A stretch of DNA of 64,000 nt, from assembly GCF_001277175.1 (NCBI RefSeq), contig NZ_CP012258.1, positions 65,778 to 129,777 of the forward strand. The letters run 5' to 3'. Under the pieces are notes generated by a model, which did no database searches, was not told the DNA's origin, and worked only from the letters and a program-made list of their open reading frames with translations. The position numbers were made by a program, and so were the translations under genes. This DNA comes from Cronobacter universalis NCTC 9529. Lineage in GTDB: Bacteria; Pseudomonadota; Gammaproteobacteria; Enterobacterales; Enterobacteriaceae. This document shows, in pieces, positions 49,431 to 59,412 of the stretch (the stretch's first letter is position 1; every line of letters starts with the position of its first letter).

Positions 49431-50246
49431 GTGACCACCATCGTACCCACAATGCAGGACAGTTATGCCGTAAGCAGTGATTATTACGCCAGAAAAAAAG
49501 GCCAGGAAACGATCGGTATCTCAACCGACAAAACCAGTGCCGTACAGTCCGGCAGTGAAACGCCTGCCAGTGCCGGACAGAGCAAAGAAGATCAAAGTAA
49601 AAGTCTGCAAAACATGCTGGCGCAGCGTCGCGCCGTGCTGGAGCAGCAGGCGAACAGCAGCGTGCCGGGCCTCGAGCTGCACAGTGAGATTTCCGATAAC
49701 TTCGCGGATTTCTCTAAACTCTCCACGCTCTCGTCTCTGGATATGGGCGCCCTGCTCTCCGAAGCGCTGAGCACGCCTGCGGCCAGCACGTCTAACTCAA
49801 CGACCAGCGATATGGATCTCGCCATGCAGCAGGCCAAGCTGAACTATCTTGTGGCGCAGTATGTGCCGCAGGAAAACCAGGCCAAAGCGCAGGACATCGT
49901 CACAGCATGGATGACAAAGAAAACCGCCGCGCAGGATGACGAGATGAAAACGATGACGCAGGCGTTTATCGACATCGCAAAACAGAATGGCGATATGGCG
50001 AGTATAAAAGAGTATGAGAATCAGCTCAGTCTGCTGGAGGCTGGTAAGGGTGAATCCCAGAAGGCGCGCAACGGTATGCTTGCCGTGACGGCAACCTCTT
50101 CCAGCGCCCCCGAATGGTTTTCCGGCTTCATGCGTAAAGTGAATGAGAGCCAGGATCCCACCCCGGTAAAGCAGCTCGAAAAAGACCATATCGACGCTCT
50201 GAAATCGCAGTGGACCACGTTCCTGGCGCGTGTCAGTAAGCATTAA
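49431..50246 (+). CDS. Unrecognised hydrophilic helical protein, 271 residues
   Basis: GTG at 49431 is chosen because aaggag lies 8 nt upstream; in-frame ATGs before it have no such site. The product is soluble, without signal peptide or membrane helix. It has a Ser/Thr/Gln-rich N-terminus (residues 20-70: SAVQSGSETPASAGQSKED). Long helices follow (MQQAKLNYLVAQYVPQENQ, IVTAWMTKK, FIDIAKQNGDMASIKEYENQ). Such composition is seen in type III/VI secreted proteins. The location opposite hcp is suggestive only. No family is recognised. Confidence 0.6.
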   Translation: MTTIVPTMQDSYAVSSDYYARKKGQETIGISTDKTSAVQSGSETPASAGQSKEDQSKSLQNMLAQRRAVLEQQANSSVPGLELHSEISDNFADFSKLSTLSSLDMGALLSEALSTPAASTSNSTTSDMDLAMQQAKLNYLVAQYVPQENQAKAQDIVTAWMTKKTAAQDDEMKTMTQAFIDIAKQNGDMASIKEYENQLSLLEAGKGESQKARNGMLAVTATSSSAPEWFSGFMRKVNESQDPTPVKQLEKDHIDALKSQWTTFLARVSKH

Positions 50247-50338
50247 AACCTTGCACCGTCAGAGAGTGTTGTACTGGCGGTGAACCTCTCCTGCCCTTCT
50301 GCTGCCCCATCGTCGCCTTACAAAACAAACATCGCGCC

Positions 50339-51916
50339 TTAAGCCGCGTAGATCGATTTATCCTTGCCGGTCGCGATAGTGTTCGGCAGACGGAACGCCT
50401 GGTTGCGCCCGCGGTTTTTCGCAAGATACAGCGCGGTATCGGCGCCGCGAATGAGCACGCTGAACGCGTCTTCACGCCCGTTGCCCCTGACCGTATGACA
50501 ACCGGCGCTGATGGTGACAATCTGCTCCGGCAGATCCGTTGACGGGTGCGGAAGATGCTTTTCCCTGACCATACTGACGGCCCGCTGCGCCAGCGCCAGC
50601 GCCTCTTCGCCAGTGGTATCCGGCAGTACGATCGCGAACTCCTCCCCACCGTAGCGCGCCACCAGATCGCAGGTGCGCAGCGTCACCATCTGTAACGTAT
50701 TGCCAATGAGCCGCAGACAGGCGTCGCCGGCGGCATGGCCGCGGCTGTCGTTGTAGCGTTTGAAGAAATCGATATCGAGCATAATCAGCGACACCGGGCT
50801 TCCTGACGCTGCGGAATCCGCCAGCACTTTCGCGAGCGTGGTGTCGAATTTGCGGCGGTTGGCAAGCCCCGTCAGGCTGTCGGCCATCGCCATCGATTTA
50901 AAGGTCTGGTTCGCTTTCAGCAGTTCGTCGCGCAGCTGTTTGAGTTCCTGCTGATCGCGAATGCTGCTGCGCACCTTGCGAAACACCACGGAACTGAACA
51001 CCAGAAACCCGAGCAGCAGCATAAAATTGGAGAGCAGTCCCGGCAGATTATTGCTCAGCCAGTGCATACGCACTTCCGCGCGATCGTAACCGGCGACCAC
51101 CACCAGCGGCAGTTTTTCGGTGCGGGCAAACCCAAATACCCTTTCGATATGATCCAGCGACGCCACCCAGGTGCCGGTGCCGCGGTCGGCCCGGATAAGC
51201 TCGCGGGTAAACAGCGGGCTGCCGGAAATATTCATGTCGATTTTTGCTTTATCGTACGGTCGCACGCAGAGCACCGAGCCATCGGTCAGCAGCAGCGCCA
51301 GCATGTCGCGCGGGCCGAGTTCAAAATAGCTGTAAAAGCGCTGGAAATAGTCAAGCTTTACGGTGGCGAGCACCACACCCGCGAAGCCGCCGCTGAGATC
51401 GTTGACCCGCACCGACACCGGGATCACCAGCTCATCCGACGCCAGGCTTTTGATCACGCGCCCGATATGAATGCCGGTCTGGCGGTTTTCATAGTGAAAA
51501 CGGAAATAGTCGTTGTGCGTAATGTCAGCAGGAATACCAGTGATGCCGGAAGACGAGCCTTTGATGATTCCCTGCGCGTTATAGAAATAGAGCCCGTCGA
51601 GCAGCGGCTGGCGCGCTTTCAGCCGCACCAGATAGCTGTGGTAGGTCGAGGCCTGGCCTGCGCCCACCGTAGTGCGTACGTCATCAAGCGTCTGGCCGAC
51701 CGCCATAAAGGTATCTTCCGCCTGACGCACCTGGGCGACGGAGAGGTTGACGGCCTTGTTTGCCGCCTGTGCTATCTCATCGTCCCAGGAGTGCATAAAC
51801 ACCAGTACGTTCGTGCCGATCCCGCCCACCAGGAGGAACAGAAGTAAGACAGCCAGGCTTCGGCCAAGCGACGTGCTTAACCCAAGTCGGTAGGAAATAA
51901 ACTGTCTGAGAGTCAC
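50339..51916 (-). CDS. Membrane-bound diguanylate cyclase with Cache sensor
   Basis: The 525-residue protein has a transmembrane helix (about 19-41), a periplasmic double-Cache-like domain (about 45-285, with YFRFHYENRQTGIHIG), a second helix (about 293-313), a short coiled coil and a C-terminal GGDEF domain. The active-site motif is GGEEF (423-427), and an inhibitory-site RxxD is present as RTCD (414-417), so it should make c-di-GMP and be product-inhibited. No EAL domain. The start is GTG (51916) with ggggaaac upstream. Confidence 0.93.
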   Translation of the reverse strand: MTLRQFISYRLGLSTSLGRSLAVLLLFLLVGGIGTNVLVFMHSWDDEIAQAANKAVNLSVAQVRQAEDTFMAVGQTLDDVRTTVGAGQASTYHSYLVRLKARQPLLDGLYFYNAQGIIKGSSSGITGIPADITHNDYFRFHYENRQTGIHIGRVIKSLASDELVIPVSVRVNDLSGGFAGVVLATVKLDYFQRFYSYFELGPRDMLALLLTDGSVLCVRPYDKAKIDMNISGSPLFTRELIRADRGTGTWVASLDHIERVFGFARTEKLPLVVVAGYDRAEVRMHWLSNNLPGLLSNFMLLLGFLVFSSVVFRKVRSSIRDQQELKQLRDELLKANQTFKSMAMADSLTGLANRRKFDTTLAKVLADSAASGSPVSLIMLDIDFFKRYNDSRGHAAGDACLRLIGNTLQMVTLRTCDLVARYGGEEFAIVLPDTTGEEALALAQRAVSMVREKHLPHPSTDLPEQIVTISAGCHTVRGNGREDAFSVLIRGADTALYLAKNRGRNQAFRLPNTIATGKDKSIYAA

Positions 51917-52269
51917 GAAACGTTTCCCCGGAAATAACCAACGTTGCTTCAGGGGTTATCGGTACTGCCCGCCGTTTCTGGAGGGCCTGGCGCGCGCCTG
52001 GTGACAATAATTTAACAGTACGGAGCAAGTACTCACACCGTTAACGGTAACATTACAGATAAGGGCTCAGACGGCAGGCGTGCCCTGATGGAAAAATCGA
52101 CACGCACCCGGCGCGACGCGCAGGATAGCGCCGTCGGCGTTTACCCGCAGTGCCCCTCTCCCCCTCACGCTTTCACCACACAGACTTTCTTTCAGCAGAC
52201 TGAAAAAAACCCCGCTCAATGATACGCTTGACTCCGCGCTCCCCCGCCGACGTTATGCAGGTAAAAATA
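51917..52269. other. Divergent promoter interval between the cyclase and GntR genes
   Basis: About 350 bp between divergent genes. No repeat, dyad of note or additional gene was found. Confidence 0.5.
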
Positions 52270-52989
52270 ATGAATAAAAAAGAGTTTGTGACCCAGGATC
52301 TGCTCAGCAAAATCTATCAGGACGCCACGCCGGGGCCGCGTAAGCTGGCGCCGGAAAGGCAGCTGGCTGAAGAGTATGGCGTCTCGCGTTTTACTATCCG
52401 CCAGGCGCTGGAAAAACTGGTGAGCATCGGCGTGGTGCGGATTGTTCAGGGCTCAGGCGCCTGGATCAACGAACAGGCACGCAATAACCCGCTGGTCTAC
52501 AACTCGATTACCGAAAAACGCTTCGATCAAATCCGCTACCGGATGATTAGCCTGCATAAAAAACGCCCGGACAAAGCGGCGCAGCAGATTTTCGGCATTG
52601 ATGAGGAAAGCTTCATCTGGCATTTTTGCCGTCTGCGCTACGTCGATGACGCGCCTGTTCAGCTGCAAATTTCCAGTATGCCGGCGGCGGATTTCCCCGA
52701 TCTGAATCAGCAGGCTATTGAGCACTCTATTCAGCAGTATGTCCTGAGCAAAGGGCTGACGATTTCCCACATGCTGACCACCTATCGCGCCGTGAGCGTG
52801 AGCCGTGAACAGGCGGTATTACTGGGCTGCAAGAAGGGCAGCCCGGCCATGCACATTAATAATCGCGGCATTCTGGAGGGCGGGCGCGTCTTCGAGGTGA
52901 GCGATATTATTGATATCAATTATACCTGCACCTACGTCATCCCGTATAACCGCGAGCATTTAACCCGTCGCCAGAATCAGGGCGTGTGA
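52270..52989 (+). CDS. GntR-family regulator with UTRA domain
   Basis: The 239-residue protein (ATG 52270) has an N-terminal winged helix ([20 protein letters not shown], then [20 protein letters not shown]) and a C-terminal UTRA ligand domain ([37 protein letters not shown]). HutC-type regulators sense sugars or their phosphates. Its 3' end overlaps the converging RspA-like gene by 13 bp. It probably controls the neighbouring dehydratase and PTS genes. Confidence 0.9.
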   Translation: MNKKEFVTQDLLSKIYQDATPGPRKLAPERQLAEEYGVSRFTIRQALEKLVSIGVVRIVQGSGAWINEQARNNPLVYNSITEKRFDQIRYRMISLHKKRPDKAAQQIFGIDEESFIWHFCRLRYVDDAPVQLQISSMPAADFPDLNQQAIEHSIQQYVLSKGLTISHMLTTYRAVSVSREQAVLLGCKKGSPAMHINNRGILEGGRVFEVSDIIDINYTCTYVIPYNREHLTRRQNQGV

Positions 52990-54176
52990 AGGGTGCCGTC
53001 CGGCAGGCGGCTTTGCGTCCATTCATGCGGGCGATACATCACCGGATGCGCCTGCGCCAGCGTCTCGTTGAATCCCACGCCAATGCCGGCATTCACCGGC
53101 GGATAGATAAAGCCGTCTTTAACCTCAGGCGCGCCGGGGAAAACCCGATCCGTCATGGCGGAGCGCGGGATAAACTCCTGAATGGCCGCGTTATGCAGAT
53201 GAATATTTAAATGCGTATTCACCGCCACGCCAATCGGCGTCATATCGCCAGGGCCGTGCCAGGCGAGTCGCACGCCGAACGCCTGACACAGATGCGCCAG
53301 TTTCAACGCCGGGGTGATCCCGCCGATTTGCGACACATGACAGCGGATAAAGTCGATACGGCGGTTAACAATCAGATCGTGCCATTCACTCGGGTTATTA
53401 AAGAGTTCCCCCATCGCCAGCGGCACGCAGCTGTGCTGGCGCACCTGTTCAAGCCAGGCGCTCTGCTGCGGCGGCAGAATATCTTCAATAAAATAGGGCT
53501 GGTATGGCTCCAGTTGTTTCGCAAGCTGTATGGCCTGCTGCGGGAACAGGCGCTCGTGAACATCATGCAGAAAATGCAGGCTCCAGCCATATTTCTCGCG
53601 CAGCGCGCGGAACATATCGACGGTATTGCGCATATATTCCTGCTGATCGAACCAGGCGCCGGGCGTCGGGTTTTCCGGCGCGTGCAGGCCGGAAGGCGTA
53701 CCGCCGTAAAAACCGAGCTGACAGCGGATATGGCGATAGCCCTGTTCGATAAGCGCGTCCACTGACGTGAAGAGCGCGTCCAGCGTGTCGCCGCTGGCGT
53801 GGCTGTACGCCGGGATGGCGTCACGGGATTTGCCGCCAAAAAGCTGATACAGCGGCATACCGGCGAGCTGGCTTTTGATATCCCACAGCGCCATATCCAC
53901 GCCTGAAATCGCGTTGTTCATCACCGGACCGTTACGCCAGTAGGCGTTAACGTTCATCATCTGCCACAGATCTTCGATGTTGTTCGCATCGCGGCCCGTC
54001 AGCAGCGGCTGTAAATACTCCTCCACCATGGTTTTAACGGCGAGCGGCCGCTGCTGAAATGTGGCGCAACCGTGCCCTGTGACGCCCTGATCGGTCGTCA
54101 CACGAACCGTCACCAGGTTATGTCTGTCCGGGCGGGTAATAAAACATTCGATATTTTTGATGTTCACAGGCGTCAC
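52977..54176 (-). CDS. RspA/mannonate-dehydratase-like enolase superfamily protein
   Basis: The 399-residue protein belongs to the D-mannonate dehydratase/RspA group of the mandelate racemase family. Visible features are metal ligands in FLHDVHERL and FIEDILPPQ, the third ligand in MGELFNNP, and the conserved segments [16 protein letters not shown] and [17 protein letters not shown]. It dehydrates a sugar acid. It is divergent from a PTS permease, so it may act on a sugar or sugar acid derivative imported there. Confidence 0.88.
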   Translation of the reverse strand: MTPVNIKNIECFITRPDRHNLVTVRVTTDQGVTGHGCATFQQRPLAVKTMVEEYLQPLLTGRDANNIEDLWQMMNVNAYWRNGPVMNNAISGVDMALWDIKSQLAGMPLYQLFGGKSRDAIPAYSHASGDTLDALFTSVDALIEQGYRHIRCQLGFYGGTPSGLHAPENPTPGAWFDQQEYMRNTVDMFRALREKYGWSLHFLHDVHERLFPQQAIQLAKQLEPYQPYFIEDILPPQQSAWLEQVRQHSCVPLAMGELFNNPSEWHDLIVNRRIDFIRCHVSQIGGITPALKLAHLCQAFGVRLAWHGPGDMTPIGVAVNTHLNIHLHNAAIQEFIPRSAMTDRVFPGAPEVKDGFIYPPVNAGIGVGFNETLAQAHPVMYRPHEWTQSRLPDGTLHTP

Positions 54177-54313
54177 GAAATAACTCCTTTACAGCGCTGT
54201 GGGAATACGTAATGGGAATATCATGGCCCTAAAAATATTGACGGGTAAACCCTTTTTTTGACTATTTATTTTGGTCAGTTATTCCGCCTTAAAGCCATTA
54301 CAAAACCGTACCA

Positions 54314-54338
54314 ATTTTGATAAATCTGCCATCAAAAT
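54314..54338. promoter_or_regulatory. Operator-like dyad upstream of the PTS gene
   Basis: ATTTTGAT-9 nt-ATCAAAAT is a perfect 8-bp inverted repeat between the divergent dehydratase and PTS genes. A second dyad, TGAC-11 nt-GTCA, lies near 54260-54280. Both are candidate sites for the GntR regulator. Confidence 0.55.
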
Positions 54339-54455
54339 CCTTTTACTAAGCAAAGGTGTGAACGGAATCAAATTTTATTGGTTTGTTTTGTCAGAAAGGT
54401 TTAATTATCCTTCAGAGGACCACTAAAACGACAACAACATACGGCAGGAGTCTTT

Positions 54456-55832
54456 ATGGGGACGCAAGAAGCCATTAATAATATTATTCGTCTGGTGGGC
54501 GGCCAGGGGAATATTAATAAAGTCTGGCACTGCATGACGCGGCTGCGCTTCGATTTAGTTGATGATGGAAAAGTCGATCAGACGGCGATCCAAAAGCTGC
54601 CCGGCGTGCTGGGCGCGCAGCTCCAGAGCGATCAGTTTCAGGTCATCATTGGGCCGAAAGTGAATAGCTGGTACGAACAGATGCTCACCGCGCTCGGCGA
54701 TAAACCTGCCGCCGCCACGGCGCCCGCCAAAGGGCGTAAGGGCCTGATTTCGCTCTTTATGGATACCGTCTCCGGCGTGTTTGGCCCGATTGTGCCGGCC
54801 ATTGCGGGCGCCGGTATGATCAAAGGTTTGCTGGCAGGCTTAATCGCGCTGAAAGTCGTGTCCGCGAAAAGCGATACGGTGATGATTATCGATCTGATCG
54901 CAAGCGGCGTATTTTACTTCCTGCCGTTTTTCCTCGCCGTTTCCGCCGCCAAAATCTTTAAGGCCAATGAGTACCTGGCGGCAGCCGTCGCCGCGTGCCT
55001 GATGTACCCGTCGCTGATAGATGCGGCCAAAGCGCTGGCGACGCATCAGGAAGGCGCGGTCAGCGCGCTCTGGCTGCTCAATGCCATTCCGGTGTCGGTG
55101 TTTAACTACTCGGCGAGCGTCATCCCGGTGATTTTCTCGGTCCTGGCCCTGAGCTATATCCACCGCTGGGTCGACCGCATTATGCCTGACGTGCTGAAAA
55201 CCGTGTTTACGCCCACGCTGACGCTGTTTATCGGCGCGCTGGCGGCGCTGGTGGTGATAGGCCCGATAGGGATCTGGTTAGGCAAAGGGCTGGCGCTGTT
55301 TATTGAAGGGCTGTTCAGCATCTCGGCGAGTTTCGCCGGGTTGATTGTCGGCGCCATTCGCCCGGTTGCCGTACTGACCGGTATGCATCACGCCATGACG
55401 CCGATCGCGCTGCAAAACTTCAGCGATCGCGGTTACGACATGCTGATGCCGATGATGTTTATGGCCAACATGGCGATTGCCGGCTCGACGTTTGCCATCT
55501 GGCGCCTGAGTAAAGACCGACAGGAGAAAACCGTCACGCTCTCCGCGGCGATTTCCGCGCTGCTCGGCATTACCGAACCCGCGCTGTTTGGCGTACTTAC
55601 GCGCTATAAAAAAGCCTTTATCTCGGCCACGATCGCAAGCTCGCTGGCCTCGGCGTTTATCGCTTTCTTTGGCGTGCGGCTTTACGGGTACATTCTGTCG
55701 AGCATTTTCAGTCTGCCCGCCTATATCGGCCCCTATTTCATTTTTGCGCTGTCGGGCGTGGTGATGGCGCTGGTGATTTCTTTCGTGCTCACCACTGTGC
55801 TGGTGGGTAAGGACGCGACCGGCCAGGCGTGA
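54456..55832 (+). CDS. PTS EIIBC permease, glucoside type, lacking EIIA
   Basis: The 458-residue protein has an EIIB domain with phosphocysteine C26 (VWHCMTRLRFDLVDD) and an EIIC domain (about 100-450; SGVFYFLPFFLAVSAAKIF, LLGITEPALFGVLTRYKKAF). The C-terminal EIIA found in BglF-type proteins is absent, so it must borrow an EIIA(Glc)-type partner such as Crr. It is adjacent to an RspA-like dehydratase and GntR regulator, an uncommon grouping. The substrate is unknown. Confidence 0.9.
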   Translation: MGTQEAINNIIRLVGGQGNINKVWHCMTRLRFDLVDDGKVDQTAIQKLPGVLGAQLQSDQFQVIIGPKVNSWYEQMLTALGDKPAAATAPAKGRKGLISLFMDTVSGVFGPIVPAIAGAGMIKGLLAGLIALKVVSAKSDTVMIIDLIASGVFYFLPFFLAVSAAKIFKANEYLAAAVAACLMYPSLIDAAKALATHQEGAVSALWLLNAIPVSVFNYSASVIPVIFSVLALSYIHRWVDRIMPDVLKTVFTPTLTLFIGALAALVVIGPIGIWLGKGLALFIEGLFSISASFAGLIVGAIRPVAVLTGMHHAMTPIALQNFSDRGYDMLMPMMFMANMAIAGSTFAIWRLSKDRQEKTVTLSAAISALLGITEPALFGVLTRYKKAFISATIASSLASAFIAFFGVRLYGYILSSIFSLPAYIGPYFIFALSGVVMALVISFVLTTVLVGKDATGQA

Positions 55833-55848
55833 TGCCGGGTTTGATACG

Positions 55849-55869
55849 CTGGCCGGAAAACCCGGCCAG
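55849..55869. terminator. Hairpin between converging PTS and hydrolase genes
   Basis: CTGGCCGG-AAAAC-CCGGCCAG forms an 8-bp GC-rich stem without a U-tract; it may support factor-dependent termination. Confidence 0.5.
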
Positions 55870-55881
55870 CTGAGAAAGCGT

Positions 55882-56703
55882 TTAGAGGGATTTCAGGAAC
55901 GCCAGCAGATCGTCGTTCAGCTGGTCCTGATGGGTCACGGCAAAGCCGTGCGGGCCGTTGTCGTACACTTTCAGTTCAGCATTCTCGATCATCTCCGCCG
56001 CCACTTTACCGGTGGATTCAAACGGCACGACCTGGTCGTTGCTGCCGTGGATCACAAGCGTCGGCACATCCACTTTTTGCAGGTCGCCGCGGAAGTCGGT
56101 TTCCGAGAAGGCGGTGACGCAGTCGATAGTCCCTTTCAGCGAGGCCAGCAGCGCGATATTCAGCGTCTGGGTCAGCACGCCTTCCGACACCGTCTGGCCT
56201 GCGTTGGTGCCGTAGAACGTCGCGGCGAAATCGCTGATAAACTGCGCGCGATCTTTACGCAGGCCGTCGCGAATACCGTCAAAGACGGAAAGATCCACGC
56301 CCTGGCTGTAATCGCCGATTTTACCGAACACCGGCGTCACGGCGCCCAGCAGCACCAGCGCCGCAATGCGCGACGTGCCGTAGTTGCCGATATAGCGCGC
56401 CACATCGCCGCCGCCCATGGAGAAGCCCACCAGCGTGACATCGTGAAGATCCAGCGCCTCAATAAGGTCGTTGATGTCAGACGCAAAAGTGTCATAGTCA
56501 TAACCGTTCCACGGCTGATCGGAACGCCCGAAGCCGCGACGGTCAAACGCAATCACGCGGTAGCCGCGCTCCGCCAGGAAATTCATCTGGCTGTCCCACA
56601 TGTCCGCATCCAGCGGCCAGCCGTGGCTGAACAGCACCGGTTTGCCTGCGCCCCAGTCTTTGTAATAGATCTGCGTGCCGTCCTGCGTCTTGATCGTGCT
56701 CAT
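55882..56703 (-). CDS. Alpha/beta hydrolase of the non-haem chloroperoxidase/arylesterase group
   Basis: The 273-residue protein has VLFSHGWPLDADMWDSQM (oxyanion loop), RRGFGRSDQPW, the nucleophile serine in LVGFSMGGGDVARYI, the aspartate in VIHGSNDQVVPF and the histidine in NGPHGFAVTH. It is cytoplasmic, with no signal peptide. Members hydrolyse esters and can show cofactor-free haloperoxidase activity. aggaaccactg precedes ATG. It is monocistronic. Confidence 0.92.
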   Translation of the reverse strand: MSTIKTQDGTQIYYKDWGAGKPVLFSHGWPLDADMWDSQMNFLAERGYRVIAFDRRGFGRSDQPWNGYDYDTFASDINDLIEALDLHDVTLVGFSMGGGDVARYIGNYGTSRIAALVLLGAVTPVFGKIGDYSQGVDLSVFDGIRDGLRKDRAQFISDFAATFYGTNAGQTVSEGVLTQTLNIALLASLKGTIDCVTAFSETDFRGDLQKVDVPTLVIHGSNDQVVPFESTGKVAAEMIENAELKVYDNGPHGFAVTHQDQLNDDLLAFLKSL

Positions 56704-56784
56704 CAGTGGTTCCTCATTTAGCGATGGTCCAGGGCTGATAAGTATAGTGTTTGCATGACGGGACGATGAATTATCGCACGGTTT

Positions 56785-57510
56785 TCAGACTGTTACCGCG
56801 CTCTCTATGGCAAAGATACGACGCAGCGCGGCGCGCCCGGCGGCGGTAACGGTCACTTCCCGGTAGCCCGGCGTTCTCAGAAGCCAGCCCTCGCGTAAAA
56901 ACTGCGTCAGCAAGGCCGCGCCGGCATCGCCGCCCAGGTGATAACGCCGCTCGCTCCAGTCGAGGCACGGACAGCAGGCTTTGCGCCGGGGTTTTGGATT
57001 AAGCGGCACGCCAAGCGCCGCAAAGCGCTCGCGCCCGAACGGCGTGAGCGCGTCGCCATCCGGCGTCAGCCATTTTTCCTCCAGCATAAACGCATAGAGC
57101 TGCACGGCGAGTTCGCCCGCCAGATGGTCATAGCAGGTGCGCGCGTGCCGCAAATGCCCCGGCGTACTGATCGCAGGCTGGCGGCGTGGGCTCATGGAAA
57201 CGCCCATCAGCGTCTCGAGCAGCCCGGCGATGTCGTGGCCCGCCAGCCGGTAGTAGCGGTGGCGCCCCTGAGAGAGGCAGACCACCAGCCCGTGATCAAG
57301 CAACCGGGCGAGATGCGCGCTCGCGGTGGACGGCGCGATATCCGCCACCGCGCTGAGCTCCGTCGCGGTCCACGCCCTGCCGTCCATCAGCGCGCAGAGC
57401 ATCATGACGCGCGACGGATCGGCCATCGCCGTCGCGACGCCCGACATCGCCTGCTCAAGCCCTGGCGCCGGGTCGGCGTCTGTCAGGGGGTGTCGTCCGG
57501 GATTGCCCAT
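56785..57510 (-). CDS. ArsR-family regulator with C-terminal extension
   Basis: The 241-residue protein has an N-terminal ArsR winged helix ([21 protein letters not shown] and [18 protein letters not shown]). An additional C-terminal domain contains a cysteine cluster ([20 protein letters not shown]) that may bind a metal or act as a redox sensor. It overlaps the preceding ACT-domain gene by 28 bp and ends the three-gene operon. It probably regulates the operon or a neighbouring stress gene. Confidence 0.85.
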   Translation of the reverse strand: MGNPGRHPLTDADPAPGLEQAMSGVATAMADPSRVMMLCALMDGRAWTATELSAVADIAPSTASAHLARLLDHGLVVCLSQGRHRYYRLAGHDIAGLLETLMGVSMSPRRQPAISTPGHLRHARTCYDHLAGELAVQLYAFMLEEKWLTPDGDALTPFGRERFAALGVPLNPKPRRKACCPCLDWSERRYHLGGDAGAALLTQFLREGWLLRTPGYREVTVTAAGRAALRRIFAIESAVTV

Positions 57511-57881
57511 GGTCTGGTTACCTTTTCCGCCTGTTCGTGGTTATCGGTCAGAAGAATCAACCGGTTGGCGTGATCGCTGTACTGCACAAGAATATTCACG
57601 CCGCCGTCGGCGAGCGCGCGGGCTATCTCGCCAAGCTCGCCCGGACGCGCCTGCGGCAGCTTGCGGATAAGCGGACGGGCGACGCTGCGTACCGTAAACC
57701 CGGCATCCAGCAACACCCGTTGCGCCGTTTCGCCGTCTTCCACCAGAAAATGCGCGTGGCTCTCTTGCGCAAATGAAAAGACGCCGCCGCCTTCAAGACC
57801 GACGCCGCTGTTGCCGAGCAGCGTACCCAGCGCGGCCAGCGCGCCTGGCGTGTTGCGGAGGATCACATGGATATCATACAT
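57483..57881 (-). CDS. ACT-domain protein
   Basis: The 132-residue protein starts [20 protein letters not shown], the ligand-binding edge of an ACT domain, followed by [21 protein letters not shown] second similar half starts near residue 75 ([20 protein letters not shown], with [16 protein letters not shown]). It has no enzyme domain, so an amino-acid-sensing or stabilising role is likely. ATG 57881 has aaggataacgcac upstream. It overlaps the genes on either side by 8 and 28 bp. Confidence 0.82.
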   Translation of the reverse strand: MYDIHVILRNTPGALAALGTLLGNSGVGLEGGGVFSFAQESHAHFLVEDGETAQRVLLDAGFTVRSVARPLIRKLPQARPGELGEIARALADGGVNILVQYSDHANRLILLTDNHEQAEKVTRPWAIPDDTP

Positions 57882-58197
57882 GTGCGTTATCCTTTTCTTC
57901 AGATGAATAATCGCGGAGCACCTGCGCCACGCGGATCCGGTAATGCGCGAAAATCTTCTCACGCCCTTCCTGCTGCGCGGCCTGATGCATCAGATTGCCT
58001 TTCCACTGACGCACCGCCTCTTCGCTTTCCCACCAGGAGAGCGACAGGATCTTGTCGGGCGCGGTGAGGCTCTGAAACCGCTCAAGATCAATAAACCCTG
58101 GCGCATCCGCCAGCAGCGGCTTCAGGGCCGCGGCGAGCTCAAAATAACGTTGTTGCGCCTCTGGCAGCGCCTGCGCTTCAAATAAAACGGCTATCAT
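57874..58197 (-). CDS. Antibiotic biosynthesis monooxygenase (ABM) domain protein
   Basis: The 107-residue protein has the ABM ferredoxin-like fold: [50 protein letters not shown] and a C-terminal [16 protein letters not shown] proteins are small cofactor-free oxygenases or haem-degrading/stress proteins. It is the first gene of the ABM-ACT-ArsR operon. Confidence 0.85.
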   Translation of the reverse strand: MIAVLFEAQALPEAQQRYFELAAALKPLLADAPGFIDLERFQSLTAPDKILSLSWWESEEAVRQWKGNLMHQAAQQEGREKIFAHYRIRVAQVLRDYSSEEKDNAHV

Positions 58198-58297
58198 GGG
58201 CTTTCTCCATCACTCAATGTCGTTGCAGTGTAAAGTGATGAAAAAACGATGCTTCGCCCGCGAGCGAAATATGGATACGGTATAACAGGGAGCCACA

Positions 58298-58858
58298 ATG
58301 ACATTTCGCATCAGAAAGACCGCAATCAACGATATCGCAAGCCTGGCAGCCATCGAGCGCTCGGCGGACAGCGCCTTTGAGACCATACCGACGCTCGCCT
58401 GGGTGGCGACCGATGGCGTTCAGCCTGAGGATTTACATCGCCGGCTTTGTGAGCAGGGTTATTCGGCGGTGGTGGTCAACAGCCATGACAGTCCCGTCGG
58501 ATTTATTAACGGCGAATATAGTGACGGCGCGCTCCATATTCTCGGCGTGGCGGTAATGCGCGACTGTCAGGGAATGGGGCTTGGAAAGATGCTGATGGCA
58601 GACGCCATTCGCCACGCACGGGAAAAACAGCTCACGGAACTGACGCTGACGACTTTCCGAAACGTACCGTGGAATCAGCCCTTTTATGCGCGACTGGGTT
58701 TTCAGGTGATTTCAGACGCCGAGATGCCGGATCGTCTGGCCCGCCTCCTTGATGAAGAAGCCGCGCACGGCTTTGCGCGTGACAGCCGCTGCGCCATGAG
58801 GTTAGCGCTCTGGCGTCTCAGCGGCGCCGTGCCAGGCGCCGCGATAAATCGTTATTGA
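58298..58858 (+). CDS. GNAT-family N-acetyltransferase
   Basis: The 186-residue protein has the GNAT acetyl-CoA loop in MRDCQGMGLGKMLM (Q/RxxGxG) and the beta-4 strand ILGVAVM before it. A C-terminal FYARLGFQVIS segment follows. It is divergent from the ABM operon and overlaps the converging thioredoxin-fold gene by 7 bp. The substrate is unknown. Confidence 0.9.
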   Translation: MTFRIRKTAINDIASLAAIERSADSAFETIPTLAWVATDGVQPEDLHRRLCEQGYSAVVVNSHDSPVGFINGEYSDGALHILGVAVMRDCQGMGLGKMLMADAIRHAREKQLTELTLTTFRNVPWNQPFYARLGFQVISDAEMPDRLARLLDEEAAHGFARDSRCAMRLALWRLSGAVPGAAINRY

Positions 58859-59412
58859 TGCGGCGTCGCCGGGAGTCGGGCAAGAATAGCGTCAGCCGTC
58901 AGGGAGCCTAAAAATACCTGCGGCGGGTTATCCAGCACGACCATCGTTGGCGTCACTTCAACGCCATTTTTAATCGCAAAAGCGGATTGCGCGTTAATCA
59001 GCTTTTCACATTCCGCCGTGGCGTCATTATCCGGCAGAAATCCCACCATCGCATTCTTCAGGCTTTTCTGTTTATCGGGGGAACACCATACTCTGGCCAT
59101 ATCCGCAATAACGGAATCATGGATAGAATCAGGCGCAATAGTTAAAAAAGACATCGTCAGGCCCGCATCGGTGTACTTAGTTACGTTTTTAACCACGTTG
59201 GTGCAATACACACACTGGTTATCGATAAATACCAGCACCTGATGCGTTTCGTGCGCCGATTTAAAAGTGATAGGCTGAAGCGCAGGTAAGGCTTTTATGG
59301 TTTCCTGATAGCTCTCATCCGGCGTCTGCTTCGCTGACACGGGTGTCGCCGATAATGCACTGCCGCTGTGTACACAAAACATGGCGAGCGCCAGTAACGC
59401 GGTATATTTCAT
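58852..59412 (-). CDS. Periplasmic thioredoxin-fold protein with CVYC site (DsbC-like)
   Basis: The 186-residue protein has a signal peptide (MKYTALLALAMFCVHSGSALS) and a thioredoxin-like domain with active site CVYC (C67, C70), VFIDNQCVYCTN. The cis-Pro region is VTPTMVVLDN, and GSLTADAILARL ends the protein. It lacks the DsbC/DsbG dimerisation domain, so it may be a monomeric reductase/isomerase. It is not linked to the dsbG locus. A run gggggg precedes ATG. Confidence 0.8.
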   Translation of the reverse strand: MKYTALLALAMFCVHSGSALSATPVSAKQTPDESYQETIKALPALQPITFKSAHETHQVLVFIDNQCVYCTNVVKNVTKYTDAGLTMSFLTIAPDSIHDSVIADMARVWCSPDKQKSLKNAMVGFLPDNDATAECEKLINAQSAFAIKNGVEVTPTMVVLDNPPQVFLGSLTADAILARLPATPHQ

